Source: Ceratotherium simum simum (lineage: Eukaryota > Chordata > Mammalia > Perissodactyla > Rhinocerotidae). From it: 64,000 nt of DNA. Made by a program: the position numbers and the translations under genes. Of this stretch, positions 24,440 through 35,298 are shown piece after piece (position 1 is the first letter of the stretch; each line of letters begins with the position of its first letter). The stretch covers positions 20,970,941-21,034,940 of the forward strand of contig NW_004454159.1 in assembly GCF_000283155.1 (NCBI RefSeq), in the 5' to 3' direction. The notes below the pieces were generated by a model. That model was not told the DNA's origin. It searched no databases and saw only the letters and a list, made by a program, of their open reading frames with translations.

Positions 24440-24811
24440 CTATTACGTACTGAGGGTTTGTATCCCCCCAAATTCATATGTTGAATCCATAATCCCCCAG
24501 TGTGATGATATTTGGCGATGGGCCTTTGAGAAGTACTTAGGTTTAGAGGAGACCATGAGGGTGGGGCCCCATGATAGGATTAGTGTCCTTATAGGAAGAA
24601 GAAGAGAGACCAGAGCTCTTTCTCTCCACCATGTGAGGACACAGTGAGAAGGCAGCTACCTGGAAGCCAGGAAGTAGGCCCTTACTCGGGACAAATCTGC
24701 TGGCATCTTGATCTTGGACTTCCAGCCTGCAGAACTGTGGGAAATAAATCCCCATGTTTACGCCTCCCAGTCTGTGGTATATTGTCATGGCCGCCTGAGC
24801 TAACTAAGACA
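24440..24811 (+). mobile_element. MLT1/MST-type MaLR LTR
   Basis: It carries the standard MaLR LTR blocks in order: ccaaattcatatgttg, gatatttggcgatggg, gattagtgtccttata, the polyadenylation-like ggaaataaatcc near 24741, and an end like gagctaactaag. Non-coding. Confidence 0.88.
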
Positions 24812-25694
24812 TGTGCCTTCAGATGCTCCCCATCAGATCTGTAGGTCAGACACATATGCTTATAACACAGGCCAGCAACAAGCCTTTGCTAATAAAGAAA
24901 ACCCTAAAAACAGAAAGCACTGTGACAATTATAACTGACTTAGCTTTTTATTTATTGGTAATTAAAGCTACCAACATCTGGAAGGTCTTACTTATGGGTA
25001 AATGATTGTAAATAGCAGCCTAATAACTTCCAGAATATCCTGTAATTTATAAATAACATATGAAAGTTATCAAAATTAACTGATTTTTAAATGGACAATT
25101 CAAAACTTCAAAACATTAAATGAGGCAATTTTTGTCCACTGTTTGCCATAATCCATAGTTAAACTAAATCTATATTTTATTATGGTTTCAATCTCTAAAT
25201 CAAAGATGATCTAATACTTATAAGTTTATTTAAGGTCAAATAATTATTTTTCTTATATGTTTGGTAGTAAATTAAATAGTGTACAAGATTTATTAAATGG
25301 AAAAAAGTTAACTCTTATACATTATAAGTATAATCAAAGATTATAAAAATTACATTTAAGGTAAGCACTATTATATGGCTATTAGCAATACACTAACCTA
25401 ACAAAATATTTTAGAATTTTAAAAATAATTTGTTATACAAGAAAATGAAATAATGATTAAAATATTCATTAATAGGTTCACAAGTATTAATCTGGTGAAA
25501 GGGATAGTCAAACCCAAAACAAAAAAATGTAAAATGCTGGTGTAGTAGAAAGAGTATGAATTTTGGAGAGTAACTTACTCTCACGAAGCTGAAGTGTTAT
25601 ATCATCTATGAAATAAGAACAATAGTTTCATTACAGGACTTTTGAAAGAATTAAATGAATTGGTTAACTCACTTATCTTCAAGATTGTACTTGG
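24812..25694 (+). other. AT-rich intergenic DNA with a MIR
   Basis: 24812-25535 is very AT-rich with nothing recognised. 25536-25680 resembles a plus-strand MIR: ggtgtagtagaaagagtatgaattttggag, then catctatgaaataagaacaatag, then gaattaaatgaattgg. It is the target of the next ERE. Confidence 0.55.
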
Positions 25695-25954
25695 GGGCCG
25701 GCCCCATCGCATAGTGGTTAAATTTGGCATGTTCCACTTCAGCAGCCTGGATTCATGGGTTCGGATCCTGGGCACAGACCTACACCACTTGTCAGCCACG
25801 TTGTGGCAGTGACCCACATATAAAGTAGAGGATGACTGGCAGAGATGTTGGCTCAGGGCTAATCTTCCTCAGGCAAAATGCAAAACAAAACAGGAAGATT
25901 GGCAAAAGATGTTAGCTCAGGGCTAATCGTCCACAGCAAAAAAAAAAAAAAAAA
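25695..25954 (+). mobile_element. ERE SINE with 14-bp target duplication
   Basis: Head gggggccggccccatcgc, B box ggttcggatcc, gttggctcagggctaatcttcc and a second, spaced tail unit, then poly-A. Exact aagattgtacttgg copies flank it at 25681-25694 and 25955-25968. Confidence 0.96.
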
Positions 25955-25968
25955 AAGATTGTACTTGG

Positions 25969-27699
25969 ACATCACTAGTTCCCTTACATCCCCCTCCCCC
26001 ATCACCCAGCTCTCAAATGTGCTACTATAGCCCTCAAAAAATCTTATCCCTTCTTATCTATTAATACTAATATTTGTGCCTCTCTAATATATTTATAAAT
26101 CACTCATGCCAAGGAAGGCTTTTTGGAAGAGGTATCTCTAAGCTGGAACTAGAATGGCAGTTAGAAAAATTGCAACGGTTTTAAGCAGAGCCTAGCAAAT
26201 TTCACTCTCTGTCATTTTCTTTCCTTCTGGGGACAGATGTGAAAAAGAATGATGTTCAAAGGATTTGGTCTCTAGATAGAGTATGTTAATTAGAGAGGAC
26301 TATCCTTTGTGGGAGGAAGTTCTCTGCCCATTCCCTCCCCACTACCCCACCTCTTCTGTCATTAAATGCATTTGGCCATTTTAAGTCATAAATTTAGGGG
26401 CAAATTTAGTATTCTGGAAAAGCATTTGCTTGACACAAATTACTTGAGAATAAACATAACAGAAAACTGGTTTTGCATCTTCCTAATACACAACCAACAG
26501 GCATCAATTTAATCCAACACATATTCGTTCAGCACAGCCAGGTGCTGGGGGCTCAGCAGTGAACAAGAGGGACCTGGTCTCTGCCCTTGTGGGGCTCTCA
26601 AACTAGTGGGACAGTGCGCAACGAATGAGATGGAACGGCAGAGACTTTACGTGTGTTATCCATTTAATCCTGCAAATGATCAAATGAGAAAGGTGTATTC
26701 ATGACCTGTTTTTCAGCTATCAAAATCAAGGAGCCAAAATGCAAATGGAATAGAAGTTCATCTTCTTTCCCACTCCACTGCTGTCCCTCCCGCTCAGGGT
26801 GCACTGATGTGCCTCAAGTCTTCCCCTTAGGTCACCAACTCCCACTCCTGCCACAGGACTGACTGGGGAAGGGACCATGACTCAGGGGAACAGTTCTCCT
26901 AAGGGGCTCTGCATAGCACCCACCAGGAAATTAAGATGAAAAAAATCTGCATTTTTCTTGAGTATTTTTAAATCTATAATAAATATTTAATTTTTCATTG
27001 CACTATAAGAAAAAAAAGATTCTATGGTCATCCTTATCAATTTGCCTACAAAAGCATTTCCTTCTCCCAAAGAACCACCAGAATTTTAATATTGAGTGTG
27101 TTCTATTCCTTGGGGGGGTGTTGGGGGGAAACACCTGGCAGCTCTACAAACAGCATATTTCCCTGCGCGGGCTCATTTGGACTCTGTACAGGTCTTCCCG
27201 AAACCTTCAAGGACCTTTTATCTCCATTTACCCTTGGTTAGACTTTTATATTTTGCTTCCTCATAAGCTCTTCATTTCCAACCCTATCATCTTCCCCTGC
27301 AGCCTGAGATTCTTTGTTCTGTTATGCACTTGTGACAGTCAGGGACACTATATTTTCCTAGCTGGCAGCCATCGAATTTGCAACACTTTTTAGAAAAGGC
27401 TCTTGCAATTTTTACTTTTGTCATTTTCTTCACATCTGTGGCTGACGTGGGAAGAACAAAGCTCATGCAATTTGCTCCTGCTCTCTGGCTTACAGCAGTG
27501 CCTTACAAATTTCCGCTTACCCTATCCACCTCCCAAAATGTGGCAAAGTTGCTTCTATAGCCTAGGCAGCACCACTGCACTAATATGAGGGCCGATTTCC
27601 CATGCTTTCGGGGCTTTTTAACCCAGCCAATTTACCTTCATTCAGAACAGGTATTTAGAACGTTTTTCAAGCAGGAAATCCCATACTTTTTATACAGTG
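25969..27699. other. Intergenic DNA with L2 and MIR traces
   Basis: 26515-26620 matches the antisense L2 3' end (caggtgctgggggctcagcagtgaacaag, then ctgcccttgtgg). 26645-26760 is a weak inverted MIR. The remainder shows nothing nameable. The 131-codon plus frame at 26998-27393 has no domain and a low-complexity start, and is not supported as a gene. Confidence 0.5.
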
Positions 27700-27945
27700 T
27701 GGTGGCTATGAGCTAAGGATCTGGTGTGAAAGAGAGACATGAGTTAGAGCCCTCACTCTGCCACTAACTAGCTGTGAGACTATGGACACGATTTCTAACT
27801 CTCCAAGCTTTAATTTGTTGGTTTTTCTTCCCACCTGCATAAAACGAAGAAGAATAGTACGTATCTGCTCATGTTATTGTGAGAATTGAGATGGTACTTA
27901 TGCCTAGCATATAATCATTGTTCCATAAATGTTATCTAATCAGAC
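27700..27945 (+). repeat. MIR SINE, nearly full length
   Basis: A complete MIR series is visible: ccctcactctgccactaactagctgtgagac (B-box side and core), ctgcataaaacgaagaagaatagtac, ttgtgagaattgagatgg, and gcctagcatataatcattgttccataaatgtta at the 3' end. Confidence 0.88.
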
Positions 27946-28354
27946 CTAGAGACACTGATTAATACACATGTCATTCAACAACTATGAACAAGACCCATGC
28001 TAGGTACAACATAAAAGAAAGAGGAAATAATATCTACTGAGTACATATTATATGCCCGCACTCTCATACATGGATTCTTATGTAATTAGATAAAGTGAAC
28101 GGTTCCTGTCTTCATGGTTTATCATGACATACAGACAGCTAATTACACTGCAAAATGGCTGTGGGAAGTGTTGTGACCAAGTGGCATCCTGAGGAACTCC
28201 ACTGAAGGGATGGAAGGAGTAGTGGATAAGGTTAAGCCTCCTGGACCCTGTCTGACAAAATTTTCATGCCTCAACTCCACATACAGAATTACATTTGAAA
28301 TAGGCACTCAGGAAATGCCATATTGATTAGGAAGATGTGGTCTGTACTATCCAG
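27946..28354 (-). repeat. L2 LINE 3' fragment (weak) and spacer
   Basis: 28030-28200 resembles antisense L2 3' sequence (gagtacatattatatgcc, then cggttcctgtcttcatgg, then a gctaattacactgcaaaatgg block). The similarity is low. Nothing else is seen. Confidence 0.4.
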
Positions 28355-28870
28355 GACTCTATAGTTACCAAGTGATAGAAATCTAACTCAATCTGGCTTT
28401 CAGCCAAAAGGGGAATTGCTTGGCTCACAAAACTAAGAAATTGTGGGTGAAGAGAGGATTGATCTTTAGGTATGGCTGAATCCAGATGCTCCAACCATGC
28501 CGTGAGAAATCAGACACTTGGCTCTGGTTTCTTCTGGGTTGGCTTCACTCTCAGATAGGCTTTCATCTGTGTTGGCCACTGGCAGCCCTGGGCTGACAGC
28601 CTCCTGATTCAGCAGGCACTACTGAAAGATCGTTCTGGGAAAAGTCCAGGATTCAGTTTCATTGGACCAACTCAGAGCATGTGCTCACTCTTGAACTAAT
28701 CACATCGGCTATGAAGATGGAATATGCCAACTGGCTAAGTCTGGCCCCCTTGCCCACCTTAGACTAGAAGCTAAAGTCCACCCTATTTGAAGCCTCTGGA
28801 TAGGATGTTAAGAAGAATTGGCTTCCCCAGAAGAAAACAGACTGCTGGCACCAGACTAGTGGCATTGGAT
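28355..28870 (+). repeat. Unnamed old dispersed repeat, copy 1
   Basis: A series of blocks (aggactctatagttacc, agaaatctaactcaatctggc, gggaattgcttggctcac, ttggaccaactcagagcatgtgctcac, gaactaatcac) matches, in order, the region 51577-52010. The pattern is typical of an old interspersed repeat of placental mammals whose family name I cannot give with confidence. Confidence 0.55.
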
Positions 28871-29146
28871 ATGGCAAAAACAAAACAACAAATGTGCATT
28901 GCATGAACTAAACTATGGACCTGAAAGAATGGGCATGATTTAGATGAGCATAGATGGAACAAAACAACATTGCGAGGCTCCATATCTAGAGGGGTATAAG
29001 GAACAACTGCTCAAATTGGGTGTAGCAGTACATGAGTGACGGGGCATCAAAGATCAGACTAGGAAGGTAGGTTAAAGCCAAGTGTCAGCGAGTACTGAGG
29101 GATAAAGGAATATATATTTGATTTGTTAGAAATGTTGATGTTATCA

Positions 29147-29565
29147 CAGTTGTCTATTGCTATGTGTGTCTGTGACAAACCACACCAAAACATAATGAGT
29201 TGTTTAAAGCAATGACATTTGTTTTGCTCACAATTTGGTCAGGACTTTTTGGACAGGTCATTTCAGCTTCAGTTCATGTCAGCAGGGACACATCAAAGGC
29301 TGGGAACTGGAATCATCTGAGGCTCACATCTGAGTTATTCACATGTCTGGTAGTTGACACTAGCCATTGGCTGGACCTTAGCTGGGACTAGGCCTAGAAC
29401 AGGTGGCCTTTCTCTATGTTTGCTTGACTTCCTCATATCATTATGTCTGGGTTCCAAGAGTGACTGTCTCAAGTTACCAGGTGGAGCCTATATCACCTTT
29501 TATGACTTAGCCTCAGGATATTTGTTCCTGCTACTGTATTACAGTGCTGATTTGTCCTGACTACT
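29147..29565. repeat. Probable old LTR-like repeat
   Basis: The start cagttgtctattgctatg and the block caaaccacaccaaaacataatg belong to a common mammalian repeat whose inverted end resembles MaLR 3' ends. ccttttatgacttagcctc near the end fits the same family. The exact class is uncertain. Confidence 0.5.
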
Positions 29566-29822
29566 ATGATCCCTCTAACTGTGGAGTTGGCCTAATCTCT
29601 CTGCAGGTCCAAGGACAAGATGTAGTTCTGCCTGAGAATCAGAACAAGTACTGAACTCAAATACCAATGAAGGGAGGATTTACAATGCGTTAGGAAAGAA
29701 CAGTAAAGGATATTTCTGAATAAGATGTTATAATTTGATAAGAGAAAAATATAAGAAAATGTTAAATTACATGTGATCTCTGATTTTAAATGCAATATAT
29801 AGGAAGTTAAAATATGATTATA

Positions 29823-30040
29823 GGGCCGGCCCCGTGGCTTAGCGGTTATGCGCGGGCGCTCCGCTGCTGGCGGCCCGGGTTCGGATCCCGGGCGCGCACT
29901 GACGCACCGCTTCTCCGGCCATGCTGAGGTTGCGTCCCACATACAGCAGCTAGAATGATGTGCAGTTGTGACATACAACTATCTACTGGGGCTTTGGGGG
30001 AAATAAATAAATAAATAAATAAAATTAAAAAAAAAATTTA
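29823..30040 (+). mobile_element. Young-looking ERE SINE with 14-bp target duplication
   Basis: Head gggccggccccgtggctt, A box tggcttagcgg at 29835-29845, B box ggttcggatcc at 29878-29888, and a body ending ctactggggctttggggg. The (aaat)n tail is at 29999-30024. Exact aaaatatgattata copies at 29809-29822 and 30041-30054 bound it. The preserved CpGs and perfect duplication suggest a recent insertion. Confidence 0.97.
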
Positions 30041-30054
30041 AAAATATGATTATA

Positions 30055-30333
30055 AATGTTGACATCATTACTATTTATGTACACTAGTGACTGACTCTCT
30101 TTTCTGCCTCCCTCTCCCATTTTTGAGGACCTTTATGATTACATTGGGACCACCCAGATAATCTCCCCATATCAAGATCTATAACTCAATCATATCTCCA
30201 AAGTCCTTTTTGTCGTGAAAGGTAACATATTCACAATATCTGGAGACTAGGATGTTATATCTTTGGGGGGAACATTATTCTGCCTACCACACTTGATTCT
30301 ATGCTTATAGAGAAATGCAAAATTGTCAGTAAT
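30055..30333. other. Spacer
   Basis: No gene is seen. 30120-30300 (gaccacccagataatctcc, tctgcctaccac) may be part of the same old LTR-like repeat as 29147-29565, split by the ERE. This is a weak suggestion. Confidence 0.3.
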
Positions 30334-30726
30334 TGCTATGGACTGAATTGTGCCCTCCCCCAAATTCATATGTTGAAGCCCCAACCCCCGATGTGGTGGT
30401 ATTTGGAGATGGGTCCTTTGGAAAATAATTAGGTTTAGATTAGGTCATGAGTGTGGGGCCCTCATGATGGGATTAGTTTTCTTATAAGAAGAGACACCAG
30501 AGCACTCTTGCTCGAGATCTTTCTCTCTCTTGCTCAATCCCTGCCAGGCAAGGACACAGCAAGAGGGTGGCCATCTACAAGGCAGAAAGAAATCTCTCAC
30601 GAGAAACCAACCATGCTGGCACCTTGATGGTGGCCTCTGGCCTTCAGAACTATGAGAAAATAAATTTCCACTGTTTAAGCCACCTAGTATGATATTTTGT
30701 TATGGCAGCTACAGCTGACTGAGATA
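30334..30726 (+). mobile_element. MLT1/MST-type MaLR LTR
   Basis: It opens tgctatggactgaattgtg, followed by caaattcatatgttgaagcc, gatgggattagttttcttata, the polyadenylation-like gaaaataaatttcc near 30655, and the end cagctacagctgactgag. A clear ERVL-MaLR LTR, non-coding. Confidence 0.9.
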
Positions 30727-30973
30727 GTAATTAAAGCTAACCTTAAATAAAGAGTGATTGCCACATATTTAACCCTCTCTGTCCTTATTATTTTTTAATT
30801 CATAAAATTTTCCTAAAAATTTTCTATCCAAATGGGAGAGACAATGAAAATAGTCCCAGACCACTATTACCTTCAACAGCTTTTGTTCCATTCTAAGAAT
30901 ATCACTCATTTATTAAAGAATTACAACAAATTCAGAATTTCAGAGAAGTCAGTCATCAAGTTAATTAAAACAC

Positions 30974-32424
30974 AGATTCCCCAAGAATATACGATGGGGA
31001 AAGGACCGTCTCTTCAATAAATAGTGTTGGGAAAACCAGACAGCCACGTGCAAAAGAATGAAACTGGGCCACTATTTTACTCCATACACAAAAATCAACT
31101 CAAAATGAATTAAAGACTTGAACATAAGACCTGAAACTATACAACGCCTAGAAGAAAACATAGGTAGTAAGCTCCTTGACATTGGTCTTGGTGATGATTT
31201 TTTAGATTTGACAACAAAAACAAATGCAACTAAAGTGAACAAATAGGACTATATCAAACTAAAAAGCTTCTGCACAACAAAGGAAACCATCAACAAAATG
31301 AAAGGCAAACTACCGAATGGGAGACAATATTTGCAAATCATGTATCTGATAAGGGGTTACCATCCAAAATATATAAAGAACTCATACAACTCAATAGCAA
31401 AAAAACACAAACAATCCAATTAAAAAATGGGCAGAGGATCTGATTAGACATTTTTCCAAAGAAGACATACAGAGTGCCAACAGGTTCAACATCATTAATC
31501 ATCATGGAAACGCAAATCAAAACCACAATGAGATATTACCTTAAACCTGTTAGAATGGCTATCATCAAAAAGACAAGACATAACGAGTGTTGATGAGGAT
31601 GTGGAGAAAAGGGAACCTTTGTGTACTGTTGGTGGGAACGAAACTTGCTGCAGCCATGATGGAAAATATTACGCAGAAAATATTTGAAAAATATTTTCAA
31701 AAAATTAAAAACAGAACTTCCATATGATCCAGCAATTCCAGTTCTGAGTATTTATCTGAAGAAAATGAAGACATTAACTCAAAAAAATACCTTTCCCTGC
31801 CTCCCTTGTTCATTGCAGCATTATTTACAATAGCCAAGACATGTAAACAACCTAAGTGTCCATCAATGGATGAATGGATAAAGAAAACGTGGTACACAAT
31901 GGAATATTATTCTCCATAAAAAAGAAGGAAATCCTGCCATTTGTGACAACATGGATGGACCTTGAGGGCATTATGGTAAATGAAATAAGTCAGATAGAGA
32001 AAGACAAATAGAATAGGAGATCACTTATACATGGAATCTAAAAAAGAAACCTAAACTCATAGACAACAGAGAACAGATTGGTGGTTGCCAGAGGTGGGGG
32101 GTGTGGGGTAGGTGAAATCGCTGAAGGTGGTCAAAAGATACAAACTTCCAGTTATTAAAAAAAATAATAAGTCCTGGGGTTGTAATGTGCAGCGTGTGAC
32201 TATAGATAATAACACTGTATTGTATATTTGAAAGTTGCTAAGAGAGTAAATCTTAAAAGTTATCACAAGAAAAAAGAATTTGTAACTTTGTGTGGTAATG
32301 AACATTAACTAGATTTATTGTGGTGATCATTTTGCAATATATATGTATGTCGATCATTATGTTGTACATCTGAAACTAATATAATGTTATATGTCAATTA
32401 TCTCAACAAAAAAAATAAAATAGA
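30974..32424 (+). mobile_element. 5'-truncated L1, ORF2 C-terminus and 3'UTR
   Basis: The sense strand follows the last 1.4 kb of L1: the block caagaatatacgatgggg, ctggacagc-like and gcaaaagaatgaaactgg, gaagacatacagagtgcc, catatgatccagcaattcc and gaatggataaagaaaa. The 3'UTR follows with tgtacatctgaaactaatataatg and poly-A at 32408-32424. It is broken by stops. A possible short duplication (agattccc at 30974 and 32444) is weak. Confidence 0.92.
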
Positions 32425-32489
32425 TTTTTTATTATATTATTATAGATTCCCTGGTAAATTGTTCTAAATTTGATTCCAAATGTGATTCT

Positions 32490-32845
32490 GATCCTATATT
32501 GAAGTCATCTAGGGAGTTTCAAAACATACCAATGCCTGTGTCCGGCCCCAAAGCATTTAAATCACCACTTTCTCCTAAGTGTTTCTTAACTGGAGGTGAT
32601 TTTGTCCTCCAAGGGGGATATTTGGCAGTATCTGAAAATATTTTTGATTGTCACAATTGAGCAAGAGAGATATGCTACTGTCATCCAGTAGGTAGAGGCC
32701 AGAGATGCTGCTAAACAACTAACAATGCATGCAATCACCACCAGTAACAGAGATCATCCAACCCAAAATCTCAGTGGTGCTGAGTTGAGACTGCCTTTGA
32801 TGATTCCAATGTGCAACCCGAATTGAGAACCACTACTCTGGCTTT
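32490..32845. mobile_element. MER5-like hAT element, split by MER20
   Basis: The left part (gaagtcatctagggagtttcaaaac, ccaatgcctgtgtccggcccc) and the right part (gattccaatgtgcaacccg, attgagaaccact) are the two arms of one MER5-type element. A second element separates them. Confidence 0.7.
32574..32794 (+). mobile_element. MER20 hAT-Charlie element
   Basis: The blocks tcttaactggaggtgattttg, tatttggcagtatctgaaaat, ttgattgtcacaattgag, gtaggtagaggccagagatgctgctaaac and ccaacccaaaatctcagtggtgctgag give the full MER20 order. MER20 copies have been linked to uterine enhancers in placental mammals; nothing here shows activity. Confidence 0.85.
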
Positions 32846-33019
32846 CCTTTCTTCAATATTCCTTCCTTGCTTTAATGAAACACAACTTTAAACAAAGCTC
32901 TGTGACCAAAACCAAGAAAGAAAAAGTGGAATGACTTGATAGCTGATATTAATATTTAGAATTTTCATTCCTTTGAAGCTTTATAATCGGGCTTAATCAA
33001 CCTCTTAACATTGGGCCTA

Positions 33020-33235
33020 AAAGGTTAACCATAATAGCAATCTTTTGTGGATCTATGTACCAAGTGATCTTATATAACGATCTCATTTAATCCTTACAAC
33101 AATCCTGTGATATATATATTATTACCCCCATTTTGTAGCTGGGGGTAATAGAGGTTAATTAACTTCTCAAGGTCACATTGCTGGTAAGTGGGAAAGCTGG
33201 GCCTAAAATCTACTTTGGGCTGAAACATTAATACA
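33020..33235 (-). repeat. MIR SINE, inverted
   Basis: It shows ctcatttaatccttacaacaatcctgtg, ttacccccattttgtagctg, ttctcaaggtcacattgctggtaagtggg and a ctgggcc block. This is the complement of the MIR series. Confidence 0.88.
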
Positions 33236-34865
33236 CTGAGACACATCCTTTCTGTCTTTGTGTGGTTTGTAGGGTTCAATAGACCTAGTTCCTCAACATA
33301 AGGAGAGTTGGCATACCATGTGGCTATCAAATGGGAGTTGGAACAGAAATTAGCCGGCAGGAAGAGAGGAGAAGTTCTGACTCTTCTCCCACTGGGCCTC
33401 CTAATGATTCACAAGCAATCTAGAAGTCTTTAATCTCATCCCTTTAACCTACCCTAGCAGAAACAAAGTCACATTGCTTGAGGCTTTGCCTTGTCATTTG
33501 GGTATTTAAAAACTGCTATTGAAGTTTTTACTGGAAATGCATATTTTCTTGATAATCTCTTCAAATTTAGGGAAAAATACATGTGATATAAATAACACGA
33601 CTGACAACTGTGTTAAAATTCAATATTAAGTTTGGTTTATGCTACGTAGTCTTTTTCTCTTGTTTAATTTCAATGGGCCTTTATTCTTACTTCTTTAATC
33701 TTCAACCTATTGACTGATTTTTCCATCTCTGGGGAAAGAGTTCCATTTAATCTTTTTTTCTTTCTCTTTTATCCAAATCTTCAATATGTGTAACATTCTA
33801 ATCTATCAAGACTCCTAAACTAGACTTGCATATTTCATACTAGAGTTAATCATCCAATCACTCATTTCTTTGCTTCTTATCTTTTGCAGTTAATCTTAAG
33901 TTGTTGCAGCCATGCTGAAATGTGGCATGGTATCATTCACCTAAGAAATAATATATTCTGACTTTATTTTGTGACCATTTAGATCATTTTTCTTTCCACT
34001 ATTTCTCTGGCGTCTTAGCATATATGCCACTACGGTATCCATGAAACGATAATAAAAGAGCATATTTTATAGGCAGAGATTTAATCCCAGAAGGATATCC
34101 CAGGATTCTCCCTGGAATAGCAAGAAGTGTGAAATCCTAACAATTAACCGGATTCTCTAAAAAAAGGTAGCAGAGCTTCCCTGACCATAAACAAACCCAT
34201 GGCTCAGTTTTATGCGAGGTGGAAAGTGGAGGAAATGAGGGGAGAGAACCACCTGAAGGGGAAAAAAATGGGTCTAAAAGTAAATTGGGTCACACTCCAA
34301 AGAATATCAAATTTGCAGCACATGGCCTGAGTGGGGAGGGACATTTGAGTCATTCCCCTCTCTACCCAGTCCATACCATCACCTATCTTGGTTTTGATAT
34401 ATAATGTTAAACCTCTTTATTATATTCTTCGGCTTTCATTAAAGTAAATAAGTAATAACAAAATAAAATAAAACAGGATATCTCATAAACTCCAAAAATC
34501 CATCCACAGGATTTCAGCTCCCACATCTCCTGACAAGCGTTCTTACTGTCCCTGTTCATTCAACATCTCTGAGGTAGTCGAGCGCACAGTGGGGTTGTCT
34601 TCTGCAAAATTCCACCCTTTACTTCTAGTACCAGGCTTTGCTACAGAGAGCCTGTCACATACTAGGTGACTGATGCCCATGGTACACAGCCTTTTCAATC
34701 TTTGCCCCAAACTTGGCATCCTGCTAATCGGTCATGTTCTCTCCACACTGTCCGCAAGCTCCCTGACCAACGTGCCTCTGCTCCAGAATGCTGCTGTCTT
34801 CTGGATCCTCGCAGAGAGGTAGAAAAGCCAAAATTAGGCTCAAGGCGTAGACTCCATCAGAGCCT
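33236..34865. other. Intergenic DNA, nothing recognised
   Basis: An AT-rich stretch with no credible reading frame and no repeat I can name. Confidence 0.5.
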
Positions 34866-35298
34866 GTATTTGTTTCCTAGGTCTGCCATAACAAATACTG
34901 CAAACTGAACGGCTTAAACAACAGAAATTTATTCTCACTGTTCTGGAGGCCAGAAATCCTAGAGCAAGATATCAGCAGGGCTATGTTCCCTCTGAAGGCT
35001 CTAGGGAAAGGTCTGTTCCAGGCTTCTCTCCTAGTTTCAGGTAGTTCCTTGGCTTGTGGCAGCACAATTCCAATCATCACATGGCAGTATCCCTGTGTGC
35101 ATGTCTCTTTGTCCAAACTTTCCCTTTTTATAAGGACACAAGTCATATAGGACTGGGGCCTACCCTACTCCAGTATGACCTCATCTTAACTAATTACACC
35201 TTCAACAACCTTTTTTCCAAATAAGGTCACATTCTGAGGCCCTGGAGGTTAGGACTTCAAAATATGAATTTTGGAGGACACAATTCACCCCATAGCAG
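34866..35298 (-). mobile_element. MLT1-type MaLR LTR, inverted
   Basis: An inverted MLT1 series: tttgtttcctaggtctgccataacaaa, ggcttaaacaacagaaattta, ctgttctggaggccag, tttataaggacacaagtcatat, gaggttaggacttcaaaatatg and acacaattcaccccatag. Confidence 0.9.

Noticed and set aside
26998..27393. 131-codon plus-strand frame
   Set aside because: It starts in an A-run and lacks any domain; it is likely chance.
29823..29900. A and B boxes suggesting a tRNA gene
   Set aside because: They belong to the tRNA-derived head of an ERE SINE; there is no cloverleaf acceptor stem.
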